From the NCBI RefSeq assembly GCF_018760785.1, contig NZ_JAHHZO010000016.1, forward strand, positions 38,383 through 102,382: a stretch of 64,000 nt of DNA, in the 5' to 3' direction. The position numbers were made by a program, and so were the translations under genes. The notes under the pieces were generated by a model. The model was not told the origin of the DNA. It saw only the letters and a program-made list of their open reading frames with translations, and ran no database searches. Positions 17,814 through 26,321 of this stretch are shown here, piece after piece (position 1 is the first letter of the stretch; the number at the start of each line of letters is the position of its first letter). The stretch is from Rhizobium sp. CSW-27 (GTDB lineage Bacteria; Pseudomonadota; Alphaproteobacteria; Rhizobiales; Rhizobiaceae).

Positions 17814-18812
17814 TCAGAGGCTTGCCTCGATGCGCTTGGCCTGTGCACCGCGAAGACGGTCGATCTTGCGCAGATCCGCATCCTCCAGCGCCATGGCGGC
17901 CTCCACCCACAGATCCACCACGTCGATCAGTTCCTGGTGGGTGATCGGGTTCACGCGGCGGCGCACGTCGCGCATGGTGCGCTGGATCGCGTGCTTGCGG
18001 CTGTTGCGCAGAATATATTCGCGCACGCCTTCCTCGCCACGCCCGTCCTCCACCACCATGTCGACCAGCCCCATCTCGTGCAGCTCGTCGGCGGTGTAGA
18101 TGCGTCCGCTCATGATCATCTTCGTGGCGCGGGTCGGATCGAGCCTGCGCGACAGGAAGGAATAGGCGCCCATGCCGGGAAACAGGTTGAACAGGATTTC
18201 CGGCAGGCCGAACTTCGCCTTGCGCTCGGCAATGATGATGTCGGAGGCAAGAGCCGCCTCGAAGCCGCCGCCCAGTGCATCACCCTGAACCAGCGAGATG
18301 AGGAAGATCGGCAGATCGAGGCTCTGCGAGGAGGAATAGACCAGATCGACACAGTCCAGCGCATAGCGGCGCAAGCCCGCGCGGTCGCCCGAACGTATAT
18401 GATCGGCGAAATAACCGAGATCGCCGCCGAGGTTGAAGATGTTCGGCTGCTTCGAGCCGTTGACCAGATAGAGCAGCGGCGGTTCGTCGGTGGGACGCTC
18501 GAACAGCTTCTGGATGCGGGTGCGCAGGGCAGACAGATCGCGAAGCAGGTCCGGCGTATAGCTCGGCGCCTCGGTCGGCTTCATGAAGTACCACAGCGTC
18601 TTCAGCGCCGGATCGAGGCGAACCTCCAGCTGCTCGTAAGTCGCTGTGGCAAAACTCAGTTCGATCGGAAGAAGATCCGCCGGTGCCGGGGATCTTGCCG
18701 CCGGCCCGCTGCGCGCCGGGGATTGCGGACGCGCCACAACCTTGATGTTAGCGCTGTCTCTGCCTGCCGAATCGCCTTCCGTCTGCCGCCGCCGTTCGGA
18801 CACATCTGTCAT
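17814..18812 (-). CDS. RpfF-like crotonase, candidate DSF-family signal synthase
   Basis: A 332-residue crotonase-fold protein. After a Ser/Arg/Pro-rich leader (about 1-50), the body matches the pattern I recall for Xanthomonas RpfF: FNLGGDL (126-132), LVQGDALGGGFEAALASD (174-191), LPEILFNLFPGMGAYSF (203-219), MGLVDMVV and WVEAAMAL...LRKIDRLRGAQ. Both catalytic glutamates of RpfF appear as Glu185 and Glu205, 20 residues apart as in RpfF (E141/E161). RpfF acts as dehydratase and thioesterase on 3-hydroxyacyl-ACP to release cis-2-enoic acid signals. A generic enoyl-CoA hydratase would not keep LFPGMGAYSF or the C-terminal helix pattern. Convergent to the RpfC-like kinase. Confidence 0.85.
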   Translation of the reverse strand: MTDVSERRRQTEGDSAGRDSANIKVVARPQSPARSGPAARSPAPADLLPIELSFATATYEQLEVRLDPALKTLWYFMKPTEAPSYTPDLLRDLSALRTRIQKLFERPTDEPPLLYLVNGSKQPNIFNLGGDLGYFADHIRSGDRAGLRRYALDCVDLVYSSSQSLDLPIFLISLVQGDALGGGFEAALASDIIIAERKAKFGLPEILFNLFPGMGAYSFLSRRLDPTRATKMIMSGRIYTADELHEMGLVDMVVEDGRGEEGVREYILRNSRKHAIQRTMRDVRRRVNPITHQELIDVVDLWVEAAMALEDADLRKIDRLRGAQAKRIEASL

Positions 18813-18991
18813 CGGTTCACCCCATTATTCGATAGCCGACAGTCTATCAGACGGTGCTGCGGTGCAAGAGGGCGCCTTAACGGATTTTAAACTTTGATTA
18901 AAAAATCTGGTTAATCGAATGAATGGCGGCGCAATTCCGCCAGCAAGTGCGGGAAGCGGCCGGATAGGCCGCTTCATTCTGGCACAACGGT

Positions 18992-20284
18992 TCAGACGAT
19001 GCCGCCCGAACCACCCTTCACCGCCGGACGCTCGCTTGCAACGCGGGCGCGGTAGCCGCTGAAACGATAGGTTGCGATGGGATCGATGGCCCCCCCGGCC
19101 CGACGTCGGGCCTCGGCCAGGATCGGTTCCACGTCGGTGCGATAGGCGCGCTTCAGCGTCTCGGTTGCCATCAGCGCATCATTCTCTTCCTGGAAGCCTT
19201 CCAGCGCCGCACGGTCAACCAGCAGTGCCTGGGCATAGGCGCGACGGATCTCGTTGGCGGAGGCGATCAGGCTTTCGATCGGGTCCGTCACGTTGTGGCT
19301 CTGGTCGATCATGTGGGCGGGGTGGAAGCCCTTCACGCCACGATGCTCGGCATCCACCAGTTCGTTGAAGACGAGGAACAGGCGGTAGGGTTCGACGGAG
19401 CCGGCATCGAGGTCATCGTCGCCATATTTGGAATCGTTGAAGTGGAAGCCGCCGAGCTTGCCGAACTGGATGAGGCGGGCGACGATCATCTCGATATTCG
19501 TATTCGGCGCATGGTGGCCGAGATCCACCAGGCAGAAGGCCTTGTCGCCCAGAGTCTGCGCGATCAGATAGTTCGTGCCCCAGTCCTGCACCACCGTCGA
19601 ATAGAAGGCCGGCTCGTACATCTTGTGTTCGGAAAACAGCCGCCAGTCGTCCGGCAGCGCCTGATAGATGGTGCGCATCGAATCGAGATAGCGTTCGAAC
19701 TGGCGGGTGAAATTTGACTGGCCGGGGAAGTTGGAGCCATCGCCGATCCACACCGTCAGCGCCTTCGAGCCGAGGGCGTTGCCGATCTCGATGCATTCCA
19801 GATTGTGCTCCACCGCCTGGGCGCGGGTTGCCGCATCCACGTGGCTGAGCGAGCCATATTTGTAGGAATGCGCCTGATCGGCCGAATCGGAAAAGGTGTT
19901 GGAGTTCATCGCGTCGAAGCCGAGCCCGAGCGAATCCCCCTTGGCCTTCAGTTCCTTCGGGTCCGCCTTGTCCCAGGGGATGTGCAGGGAAACCGTGGGC
20001 GTTGCCCGCGTCAGCTGCTGGATGACGCTGCAATCCTCCAGCTTGTCGAAGATGTGGCGCGGCTCGCCGAGGCCCGGAAAGCGGGCAAAGCGGGTGCCGC
20101 CGGTGCCGACGCCCCAGGAGGGTACGGCGACGAAGAACTCGGACACCTTCCTTGTAACGGCTTCGATATCGATATTGCTGCGGGCGAGCTTTTCGCCGAG
20201 CGCCGTATAATCGGTGGTGAGCGCGGCGGTGCGCTTGTCGTTCTCGGCGGCGATCACATCGCCTGCAATCTTCAGATCTGTCAT
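18992..20284 (-). CDS. rhaI: L-rhamnose isomerase (rhizobial RhaI type)
   Basis: RhaI converts L-rhamnose to L-rhamnulose as the first step of catabolism. The 430-residue product has the xylose-isomerase-like TIM-barrel signature blocks WGVGTGGTRFARF, LHIPWDK, WIGDGSNFPGQ, SEHKMYEPAFYSTVVQDWG, LVDLGHHAPNTNIE and GGFHFNDSKYGDDDLDAGS, which carry the metal-binding Glu/Asp/His residues. The start was set by GGGAGGA just upstream; a longer frame adds 14 unconserved residues. It is the second gene of rhaDI, separated from rhaD by a RIME-like palindrome. Reads on the strand opposite to rhaR-K. Confidence 0.95.
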   Translation of the reverse strand: MTDLKIAGDVIAAENDKRTAALTTDYTALGEKLARSNIDIEAVTRKVSEFFVAVPSWGVGTGGTRFARFPGLGEPRHIFDKLEDCSVIQQLTRATPTVSLHIPWDKADPKELKAKGDSLGLGFDAMNSNTFSDSADQAHSYKYGSLSHVDAATRAQAVEHNLECIEIGNALGSKALTVWIGDGSNFPGQSNFTRQFERYLDSMRTIYQALPDDWRLFSEHKMYEPAFYSTVVQDWGTNYLIAQTLGDKAFCLVDLGHHAPNTNIEMIVARLIQFGKLGGFHFNDSKYGDDDLDAGSVEPYRLFLVFNELVDAEHRGVKGFHPAHMIDQSHNVTDPIESLIASANEIRRAYAQALLVDRAALEGFQEENDALMATETLKRAYRTDVEPILAEARRRAGGAIDPIATYRFSGYRARVASERPAVKGGSGGIV

Positions 20285-20349
20285 TGGTTCCTCCCGTACA
20301 GACCGTTCACGTTTATGACGTTCCACTTCTGGGCTTCGTCGTGGGGCAT

Positions 20350-20417
20350 ATCCCCCTCCGTCCTGCCGGACATCTTCCCTGTGAGGGGGAGGTGTCTGGC
20401 AAGTCAGAGAGGGTAAC
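20350..20417. repeat. RIME-like element between rhaD and rhaI
   Basis: The 159-bp intercistronic gap holds a palindromic module (CCCCCTCCGTCCTGCCGGACATCTTCC... GGGGGAGGTGTCTGGC in outline) related to the elements at 24634 and 38119. It would form a stable hairpin in the rhaDI transcript. Confidence 0.65.
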
Positions 20418-20443
20418 CCGGGCCACCCGGCGGAGACGTTCTT

Positions 20444-22540
20444 TTACCGCGTAAAGCTCTGGGCGTTGCCGGCGTCCACATTGATGATGTTGCCCGTCGA
20501 CTTGGCCGAAAGATCCGAAGCCAGGAAGTAGATGGCTTCGGCGATATCCTCCGGGAACACGTTCAGCTTCAGCATGGAGCGCTTGCGGTAATGCTCCTCC
20601 AGATCGCTCACCTCGATCTTGGAAGAGGCGGCGCGCTGTTCGCGCCATTCGCCGTTCCAGATTTTTGAGCCGCGCAGCACCGCATCCGGGTTGACCGTGT
20701 TGACGCGGATGCCGGCATCTGCGCCCTCGAGCGCCAGGCAGCGGGCGAGATGGATCTCGGCGGCCTTCGCGGTGCAATAGGCCGAGGCATTCGGCGAGGA
20801 GGCAAGGCCGTTCTTGGAGGCGACGAAGACCACGTTGCCGCCGAGGCCCTGACGCCGGAAAAGCCGGAAAGCTTCACGTGAAACAAGGAAGTAGCCGGTG
20901 GCGAGAATGCCGATGTTCTTGTCCCACATGGCAAGCGTCGTCTCTTCCACCGGCGCGGAGGAGGCAATGCCTGCATTGGAGACGAGAATATCGACGCCGC
21001 CGAATTCGACGCAGGCTGCGGCGAAGGCGGCGGTCACGGCCTCTTCCTTCGTGACATCAAGCTGCACGGCGCGCACGCTATCTGCGCTGTAGCGCTTGGC
21101 GAAATCGGCCTTTGCGGCGTCCAGCGCTTCGGCATCGATATCGGCCAGCACCACGCAGGCGCCTTCCGCCATCAGCCGTTCGGCCGTTGCCCGGCCGATG
21201 CCGCCGGCACCGCCGGTGACGAGGGCGACGCGGCCCGCCAGGCTCTTCGGCTTCGGCATGCGCTGCAGCTTTGCCTCTTCCAGCAGCCAGTATTCGATGT
21301 CGAAGGCTTCCTGCTCGGGAAGGCCCTGATACTCGGAGACGGTGGAGGCGCCGCGCATCACGTTGATGGCGTTGACGTAGAACTCGCCGGCAATACGCGC
21401 CGTTGCCTTGTCCTTGGCAAAGGACAGCATGCCGACGCCCGGAACCAGGAAGATGACCGGGTTCGGGTCGCGCATCTTCGGCGAATTGTCGTGCTTGCAG
21501 CTCTCGTAATAGCGGGTGTAATCGGCGCGGTACTCCTCCAGCGCCTGATCGAGACCGGCAATCGCGGCATCCACATCCGGATTGGCCGGGTCGAAGTCGA
21601 GGATCAGCGGGCGGATCTTGGTGCGCAGGAAGTGGTCCGGGCAGGAGGTGCCGAGCGCGCCAAGCGGCTTCAGGTTGTTCGAATTGACGAATTCGAGCAC
21701 GGCCTCCTGATCGTCGAAATCGCCGAGCTTGCGCTCGGCCTTGCCGATGCGGCCACGGATTTCCGGCATAAGCTTTGCCGCAATGGCGCGGCGCTCGGCG
21801 GCCGGCAGGCTCTCGGCAACGGCGCCGCCGAAGATCACCTTGCCTTCGGTCTGAGCCGCAAACCACTCGATCGCCTTGTTGATGATCGCAAGCGTCAGTT
21901 CGTAGCAATCCTTTGCATCATTGGCCCAGGTGAACAGGCCATGGCTTTCCAGCACGACACCCTTTGCATTCGGGTTCGCCTTTACGAAGGCTTCGAGATC
22001 GAGGCCCAGCTGGAAGCCGGGGCGGCGCCAGGGCAGCCAGCCAATGTCCGATCCGAAGATCTGCTGCGTCAGTTCCTTCGAATTCTTCGAGGCCGCGATT
22101 GCGATGATCGCATCCGGATGCATGTGATCGACATGGGTGAAGGGAACGAAACCGTGCAGCGGCGTATCGATGGAGGCGGCGCGCGGGTTCAGGTTGAAGG
22201 TGCAGTGCGGCAGGAAGCCGACCATGCGGTCTTCGTCGTGAACGCCCTGATAGATGCCCTTCAGGGCTTCCAGCTTTTCCTGGTAGAGGGTCGCGAAGCC
22301 GTCGAGCTTGATCGTGCCGACATCGCCGCCGGAGCCCTTCACCCACAGAACCTGAACCTTCTCACCCGTCAGCGGGTCGGTTTCCATCACCTTGGCGGAG
22401 GTATTGCCGCCGCCGTAATTGGTGATGCGCTTGTCGGCGCCGAGCAGGTTGGAGCGATAGAGCAGCTTGCCCGGCTCATCGAGCGTGGCCGCGTAAGCAT
22501 CATCCCAACGGTTTTCGAGAAGGCGGGTTTGGCCCGACAT
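20444..22540 (-). CDS. rhaD: Bifunctional rhamnulose-1-phosphate aldolase / short-chain dehydrogenase
   Basis: A 698-residue fusion. The N-terminal class II aldolase domain (about 1-400) has TNYGGGNTSAKV, KGSGGDVGTI, HVDHMHPDAI (zinc ligands) and LESHGLFTW. It should split rhamnulose-1-phosphate into dihydroxyacetone phosphate and L-lactaldehyde. The C-terminal SDR domain (about 430-698) has the nucleotide motif VTGGAGGIGRA, SNAGIAS and the YCTAK catalytic pair, and likely oxidises or reduces the lactaldehyde product. The start has GGGAGGA 6 bases upstream. It is the first gene of rhaDI and faces the operon rhaRSTPQUK across a shared regulatory region. Confidence 0.95.
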   Translation of the reverse strand: MSGQTRLLENRWDDAYAATLDEPGKLLYRSNLLGADKRITNYGGGNTSAKVMETDPLTGEKVQVLWVKGSGGDVGTIKLDGFATLYQEKLEALKGIYQGVHDEDRMVGFLPHCTFNLNPRAASIDTPLHGFVPFTHVDHMHPDAIIAIAASKNSKELTQQIFGSDIGWLPWRRPGFQLGLDLEAFVKANPNAKGVVLESHGLFTWANDAKDCYELTLAIINKAIEWFAAQTEGKVIFGGAVAESLPAAERRAIAAKLMPEIRGRIGKAERKLGDFDDQEAVLEFVNSNNLKPLGALGTSCPDHFLRTKIRPLILDFDPANPDVDAAIAGLDQALEEYRADYTRYYESCKHDNSPKMRDPNPVIFLVPGVGMLSFAKDKATARIAGEFYVNAINVMRGASTVSEYQGLPEQEAFDIEYWLLEEAKLQRMPKPKSLAGRVALVTGGAGGIGRATAERLMAEGACVVLADIDAEALDAAKADFAKRYSADSVRAVQLDVTKEEAVTAAFAAACVEFGGVDILVSNAGIASSAPVEETTLAMWDKNIGILATGYFLVSREAFRLFRRQGLGGNVVFVASKNGLASSPNASAYCTAKAAEIHLARCLALEGADAGIRVNTVNPDAVLRGSKIWNGEWREQRAASSKIEVSDLEEHYRKRSMLKLNVFPEDIAEAIYFLASDLSAKSTGNIINVDAGNAQSFTR

Positions 22541-22627
22541 GGAAAGTCCTCCCAGGTGTTCATGTCGCTTGCCCGGCGGGCGAAGCATCTCCTTTGGCTG
22601 CAGGATATCGCGCAGGCCGGGGGCGCT

Positions 22628-22700
22628 TGTCAATCACAAACGATCATGAATGCGCATTGTGCGCCGCAATATAATCTTTTTTGATCGTTCATGATTGACA
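22628..22700. promoter_or_regulatory. Divergent rha promoter region with 19-bp inverted repeat
   Basis: On the plus strand TGATCGTTCATGATTGACA occupies 22682-22700. On the minus strand TGATCGTTTGTGATTGACA occupies 22646 down to 22628. The two copies match at 17 of 19 positions, face outward and end in TTGACA, a consensus -35 box, one for rhaD and one for rhaR. This is the likely binding site of RhaR, although the regulator-site pairing is inferred. Confidence 0.7.
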
Positions 22701-22741
22701 GGGTGAAGGCATTGCGAATAAATCGAAGCAAGGAGGACCCC

Positions 22742-23554
22742 ATGCACGAACGTGAGCGCCATCGCATCATTCTGAGCGCCATCCAGGAAAAGCCTGTGGT
22801 GACGGTGCAGGATATTGCCGAGCTGACCGAGGCTTCCGAGGCCACGATCCGGCGCGACATCGCGGCGCTGCATGTGCAGGGCAGGCTCCGGCGTGTGCGT
22901 GGCGGGGCGGAAGCGGTGCATCCGCCGCAGCAGGGCAATCTGGCGGCGCGTCCGTTCCGGGTGTCCGAATCGGTCAATATCGACAAGAAACGCGCAATCG
23001 CGCGCGCGGCGATCGAACTGTGCGACGAAGGCGATTCGGTCATCATCAATGGCGGCACGACCACCTTCCAGATGGTGCATTTCATGTCGGCCAGGCGCCT
23101 GCAGGTGATGACGAATTCCTTCGCGATTGCCGAGCATCTGCTCAAGCATTCCAAGTGCACGGTCTCGGTGCCGGGCGGCGCGATCTATCGCGACCAGAGC
23201 CTGATCCTGTCGCCCTTCGAGAATGACGCGATCCGCAATTTCTATGCGCGGCGCATGTTCATCGGTGCGCAGGGCATTTCCGCCCATGGCGTGATGGAGC
23301 CGGACGCGCTGGTGATCCAGAGCGAACAGCGGCTGATGCGCCAGGCGGACGAGCTGATCGTCATGGTCGATTCCAGCAAGTTTGCCCGCCGCTCCAGCAT
23401 GATTCTCTGCCCGCTCGAGAATGTCTCGACCATCATCACCGATGATGGCGTGCCGGACGAGGCGGTGACGATGCTGGAGGCGGCCGGCGTGAAGGTTCTG
23501 ACGGTCAAGCCCATGGCGGCGACCGGCAAGGAGGATGCTTCCTCGGTCGCTTGA
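22742..23554 (+). CDS. rhaR: DeoR-family transcriptional regulator RhaR
   Basis: A 270-residue DeoR/GlpR-type regulator. The N-terminal winged helix (about 1-55) reads VTVQDIAELTEASEATIRRDIAALHVQGRLRRVRGGA, the classic DeoR signature. A sugar-phosphate-isomerase-like sensor domain follows (VIINGGTTTFQM, VPGGAIYRD, GAQGIS, VDSSKF). In rhizobia RhaR controls the rhamnose operon. The start ATG has AAGGAGG 5 bases upstream. It is the first gene of the rightward operon; the candidate operator lies directly before it, so it probably represses its own transcript and rhaDI. Confidence 0.93.
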   Translation: MHERERHRIILSAIQEKPVVTVQDIAELTEASEATIRRDIAALHVQGRLRRVRGGAEAVHPPQQGNLAARPFRVSESVNIDKKRAIARAAIELCDEGDSVIINGGTTTFQMVHFMSARRLQVMTNSFAIAEHLLKHSKCTVSVPGGAIYRDQSLILSPFENDAIRNFYARRMFIGAQGISAHGVMEPDALVIQSEQRLMRQADELIVMVDSSKFARRSSMILCPLENVSTIITDDGVPDEAVTMLEAAGVKVLTVKPMAATGKEDASSVA

Positions 23555-23611
23555 GAAACGACCGGCCGGGGAGGGGGAGATCAACCGGACTATCTTTGGG
23601 AGGAGTGAAAC

Positions 23612-24616
23612 ATGAAACTGACAAGACGGCATTTCGGCGCGGCAACGCTGGCGCTCGCGGCATCGGTCTCGCTGGCCGGCATGGCTTCGGCAGCCGACAT
23701 GAAAATCGCGCTGGTGGTGAAGTCGCTCGGTAACGGCTTCTTCGAAGCCGCCAACAAGGGCGCGGAAGAGGCTGCCAAGGAACTCGGCGGCGTCAAGATC
23801 ATCTATACCGGTCCGACGACCACGACGGCCGAAGGCCAGATCGAAGTGATCAATTCGCTGATCGCGCAGGGCGTGGATGCGATTGCCATCTCCGCCAACG
23901 ATCCGGATGCGGTCGTCCCGGCTCTGAAGAAGGCGGCGCAGCGCGGCATCAAGGTCATCTCCTGGGATTCGGGTGTCGCACCGGCCGGTCGCATCATGCA
24001 TCTCAACCCGTCCTCCAACGAGCTGATCGGCAAGATGTGCCTGACGCTCGCCAAGGACCATCTGCCGGGCGGCAAGGGCGATTTCGCCATTCTCTCGGCC
24101 ACCACCACCTCCACGAACCAGAACATCTGGATCGCGGAAATGAAGAAGCAGCTCAAGGATTTCCCGGGCCTCAACCTCGTCACCACCGTCTATGGCGATG
24201 ACCTTGCCGACAAGAGCTATCGCGAAGCGCAAGGCCTGCTCACCTCGCAGCCGAACGTGAAGGTCATCGTCGCGCCCACCACGGTCGGCGTTCTGGCCGC
24301 CTCGCAGGCGGTGAAGGATGCGGGCAAGATCGGTCAGGTCTACGTGACAGGCCTTGGTCTTCCCTCCGAAATGGCCGGCGCCATCAAGTCCGGTGCCACC
24401 AAGGAATTCGCGATCTGGAACCCGATCGATCTCGGCTATTCGGCGACCCAGATCGCCTATCACCTGGTCAAGGGTGACGCGACCGGCAAGCCGGGCAGCG
24501 AGATCAAGGCCGGTCGCATGGGCACGATCAAGGTCGGCGACAATGGCGAGGCCGCCATGGCCGATCCGTTCGTCTACGACGCCAAGAACATCGACCAGTT
24601 CTCGAAGATCTTCTGA
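23612..24616 (+). CDS. rhaS: Rhamnose ABC transporter, periplasmic substrate-binding protein
   Basis: A 334-residue periplasmic binding protein of the ribose/autoinducer-2 type (Peripla_BP_4). A twin-arginine-like or Sec signal (MKLTRRHFGAATLALAASVSLAGMASA) precedes the mature protein ADMKIALVVKSLGNGFFEAANKGAEEAAKELGG. Later blocks are AQGVDAIAISANDPDAVVPALKKA and VISWDSG. It should bind rhamnose and deliver it to RhaPQT. GGGAGG is placed well before the ATG. A RIME-like hairpin follows directly, between this gene and rhaT. Confidence 0.95.
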   Translation: MKLTRRHFGAATLALAASVSLAGMASAADMKIALVVKSLGNGFFEAANKGAEEAAKELGGVKIIYTGPTTTTAEGQIEVINSLIAQGVDAIAISANDPDAVVPALKKAAQRGIKVISWDSGVAPAGRIMHLNPSSNELIGKMCLTLAKDHLPGGKGDFAILSATTTSTNQNIWIAEMKKQLKDFPGLNLVTTVYGDDLADKSYREAQGLLTSQPNVKVIVAPTTVGVLAASQAVKDAGKIGQVYVTGLGLPSEMAGAIKSGATKEFAIWNPIDLGYSATQIAYHLVKGDATGKPGSEIKAGRMGTIKVGDNGEAAMADPFVYDAKNIDQFSKIF

Positions 24617-24633
24617 TCCGCATGTTGTGAAAA

Positions 24634-24761
24634 TTCCCCCTCTGGCCTGCCGGCCATCTCCCCCACAAGGGGGGAGACCTCTTGTTGCATCGCTCAGTGT
24701 GATGCCGCGAGGGTGCGGCAGGTGAGCCCCTCCCCCTTGTGGGGAGGGGTTGGGGAGGGGG
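24634..24761. repeat. RIME-like element between rhaS and rhaT
   Basis: The 163-bp gap holds two hairpins: CTCCCCC / GGGGGGAG around ACAA (about 24658-24676), and CCCCTCCCC / GGGGAGGGG around CTTGT (about 24727-24749). Outer CCCCCTC and GAGGGGG ends complement each other. The first half is nearly identical to the element at 38119. It could protect the rhaS message from 3' decay or lower rhaT expression. Confidence 0.75.
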
Positions 24762-24779
24762 CTTTGGGTGAAATCAACA

Positions 24780-26312
24780 ATGAATGCTGTGGCACCGATG
24801 ACCATCACCAAGCCGCTGGCCGATCAGGCGCCCGTTCTGGAAATGCGCGGCATCAGTCAGATCTTTCCGGGCGTGAAGGCGCTCGACCGGGTGTCGATCA
24901 GCCTCCATCCCGGTGAGGTCACCGCGCTCATCGGCGAAAACGGTGCCGGCAAGTCCACGCTCGTCAAGATCCTCACCGGCATCTACCGGCCGAGCGAGGG
25001 CGAGATCCTGCTCGACGGGCAGCCGGTGCAGTTTTCCAGCGCCCAGGCCGCCATCGATGCGGGTGTCACGGCGATCCATCAGGAAACCGTTCTGTTCGAC
25101 GAACTGAGCGTCGGGGAAAACGTCTTCCTCGGCCATGCGCCGCGCACCCGGTTCGGCACCATCGACTGGCGCACCATCAATGCCCGCTCGCGCGCACTGC
25201 TGCGGCAGCTGGAAAGCGAGATCGATCCGACGATCCGGCTGAAGGATTTGTCGATCGCCCAGCGCCATCTGGTTGCGATTGCCCGTGCGCTTTCCGTCGA
25301 AGCCCGCATCGTGATCATGGACGAGCCGACGGCCGCACTGTCGCGCAAGGAGATCGACGATCTGTTCCGCATCGTGGAAGGGTTGAAGCGGCAGGGCAAG
25401 GCGATCCTCTTCATCAGCCACAAGTTCGATGAACTCTATGAGATCGCCGAGAACTTCGCCGTCTTCCGCGATGGCAAGGCGGTTGGCCACGGACGCCTGA
25501 AGGACACGCCGCAGGCGGAGATCGTCCGCATGATGGTCGGCCGCGACGTGAATGACGTCTTCCCGAAGACGAGCGTCGAGATCGGCGATACCGTGCTCTC
25601 CGTCGAGGGCTACAGCCATCCGACCGAATTCCGCGACATTTCCTTTGCGCTGAAGCGCGGCGAAATCCTCGGCATCTACGGCCTGATCGGGGCCGGACGC
25701 TCGGAGCTTTGCCAGTCGCTGTTCGGCATCACCCGGCCCTCGGCGGGACGCTTGACGCTGGAAGGCAAGCCGGTCGAGATCCGGTCGCCGCGCGATGCGA
25801 TTGGCGCGGGCATCGTCTATGTGCCGGAAGAGCGCGGGCGGCACGGGCTGGCGCTGCCCATGCCGATCTACCAGAACATGTCGCTGCCCTCGCTGACGAA
25901 AACCTCGCGTGCCGGCTTCCTGAAGGCGGCGAACGAGCTGAAGCTTGCCCGGCACTATGCCGAGCGGCTCGATCTGCGCGCTGCGGCCCTGTCCGTGCCG
26001 GTCGGCACGCTGTCGGGCGGCAACCAGCAGAAGGTGGTGATCGGCAAGTGGCTCGCCACCCAGCCGAAGGTGATCATTCTCGACGAGCCGACCAAGGGCA
26101 TCGACATCGGCTCCAAGGCCGCCGTGCACGGCTTCATTTCCGAACTTGCCTCCCAGGGCCTGTCCATCATCATGGTCTCGTCCGAACTGCCGGAAATCCT
26201 CGGCATGTCGGACCGGGTCATGGTGATGCGCGAGGGGCTGATGGCGGGGCTTTACGACCGGTCGGAGGCCACAGCGGAAGCGCTGGTGCGCGCCGCCACC
26301 GGCAATGCGTGA
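24780..26312 (+). CDS. rhaT: Rhamnose ABC transporter, ATP-binding protein
   Basis: A 510-residue double ATPase of the sugar ABC (RbsA-like) family that powers rhamnose import. The first domain has Walker A GENGAGKST, a signature region (LKDLSIAQRHLVAIARAL) and Walker B IVIMDEPTAALS. The second has a degenerate P-loop GLIGAGRSELCQS, the signature LSGGNQQKVVIGKWL and Walker B VIILDEPTKGID. An asymmetric second site is usual for this family. The start is uncertain: ATG 24780 or 24798 (both weak ribosome sites); an earlier ATG would run into the palindromic repeat. Confidence 0.93.
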   Translation: MNAVAPMTITKPLADQAPVLEMRGISQIFPGVKALDRVSISLHPGEVTALIGENGAGKSTLVKILTGIYRPSEGEILLDGQPVQFSSAQAAIDAGVTAIHQETVLFDELSVGENVFLGHAPRTRFGTIDWRTINARSRALLRQLESEIDPTIRLKDLSIAQRHLVAIARALSVEARIVIMDEPTAALSRKEIDDLFRIVEGLKRQGKAILFISHKFDELYEIAENFAVFRDGKAVGHGRLKDTPQAEIVRMMVGRDVNDVFPKTSVEIGDTVLSVEGYSHPTEFRDISFALKRGEILGIYGLIGAGRSELCQSLFGITRPSAGRLTLEGKPVEIRSPRDAIGAGIVYVPEERGRHGLALPMPIYQNMSLPSLTKTSRAGFLKAANELKLARHYAERLDLRAAALSVPVGTLSGGNQQKVVIGKWLATQPKVIILDEPTKGIDIGSKAAVHGFISELASQGLSIIMVSSELPEILGMSDRVMVMREGLMAGLYDRSEATAEALVRAATGNA

Positions 26313-26321
26313 GTGCGCTTC

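Noticed and set aside
17814..18812. Ordinary enoyl-CoA hydratase of fatty acid oxidation
   Set aside because: The LFPGMGAYSF block, the FNLGGDL block and the C-terminal helix pattern follow RpfF rather than FadB-type or EchA-type crotonases.
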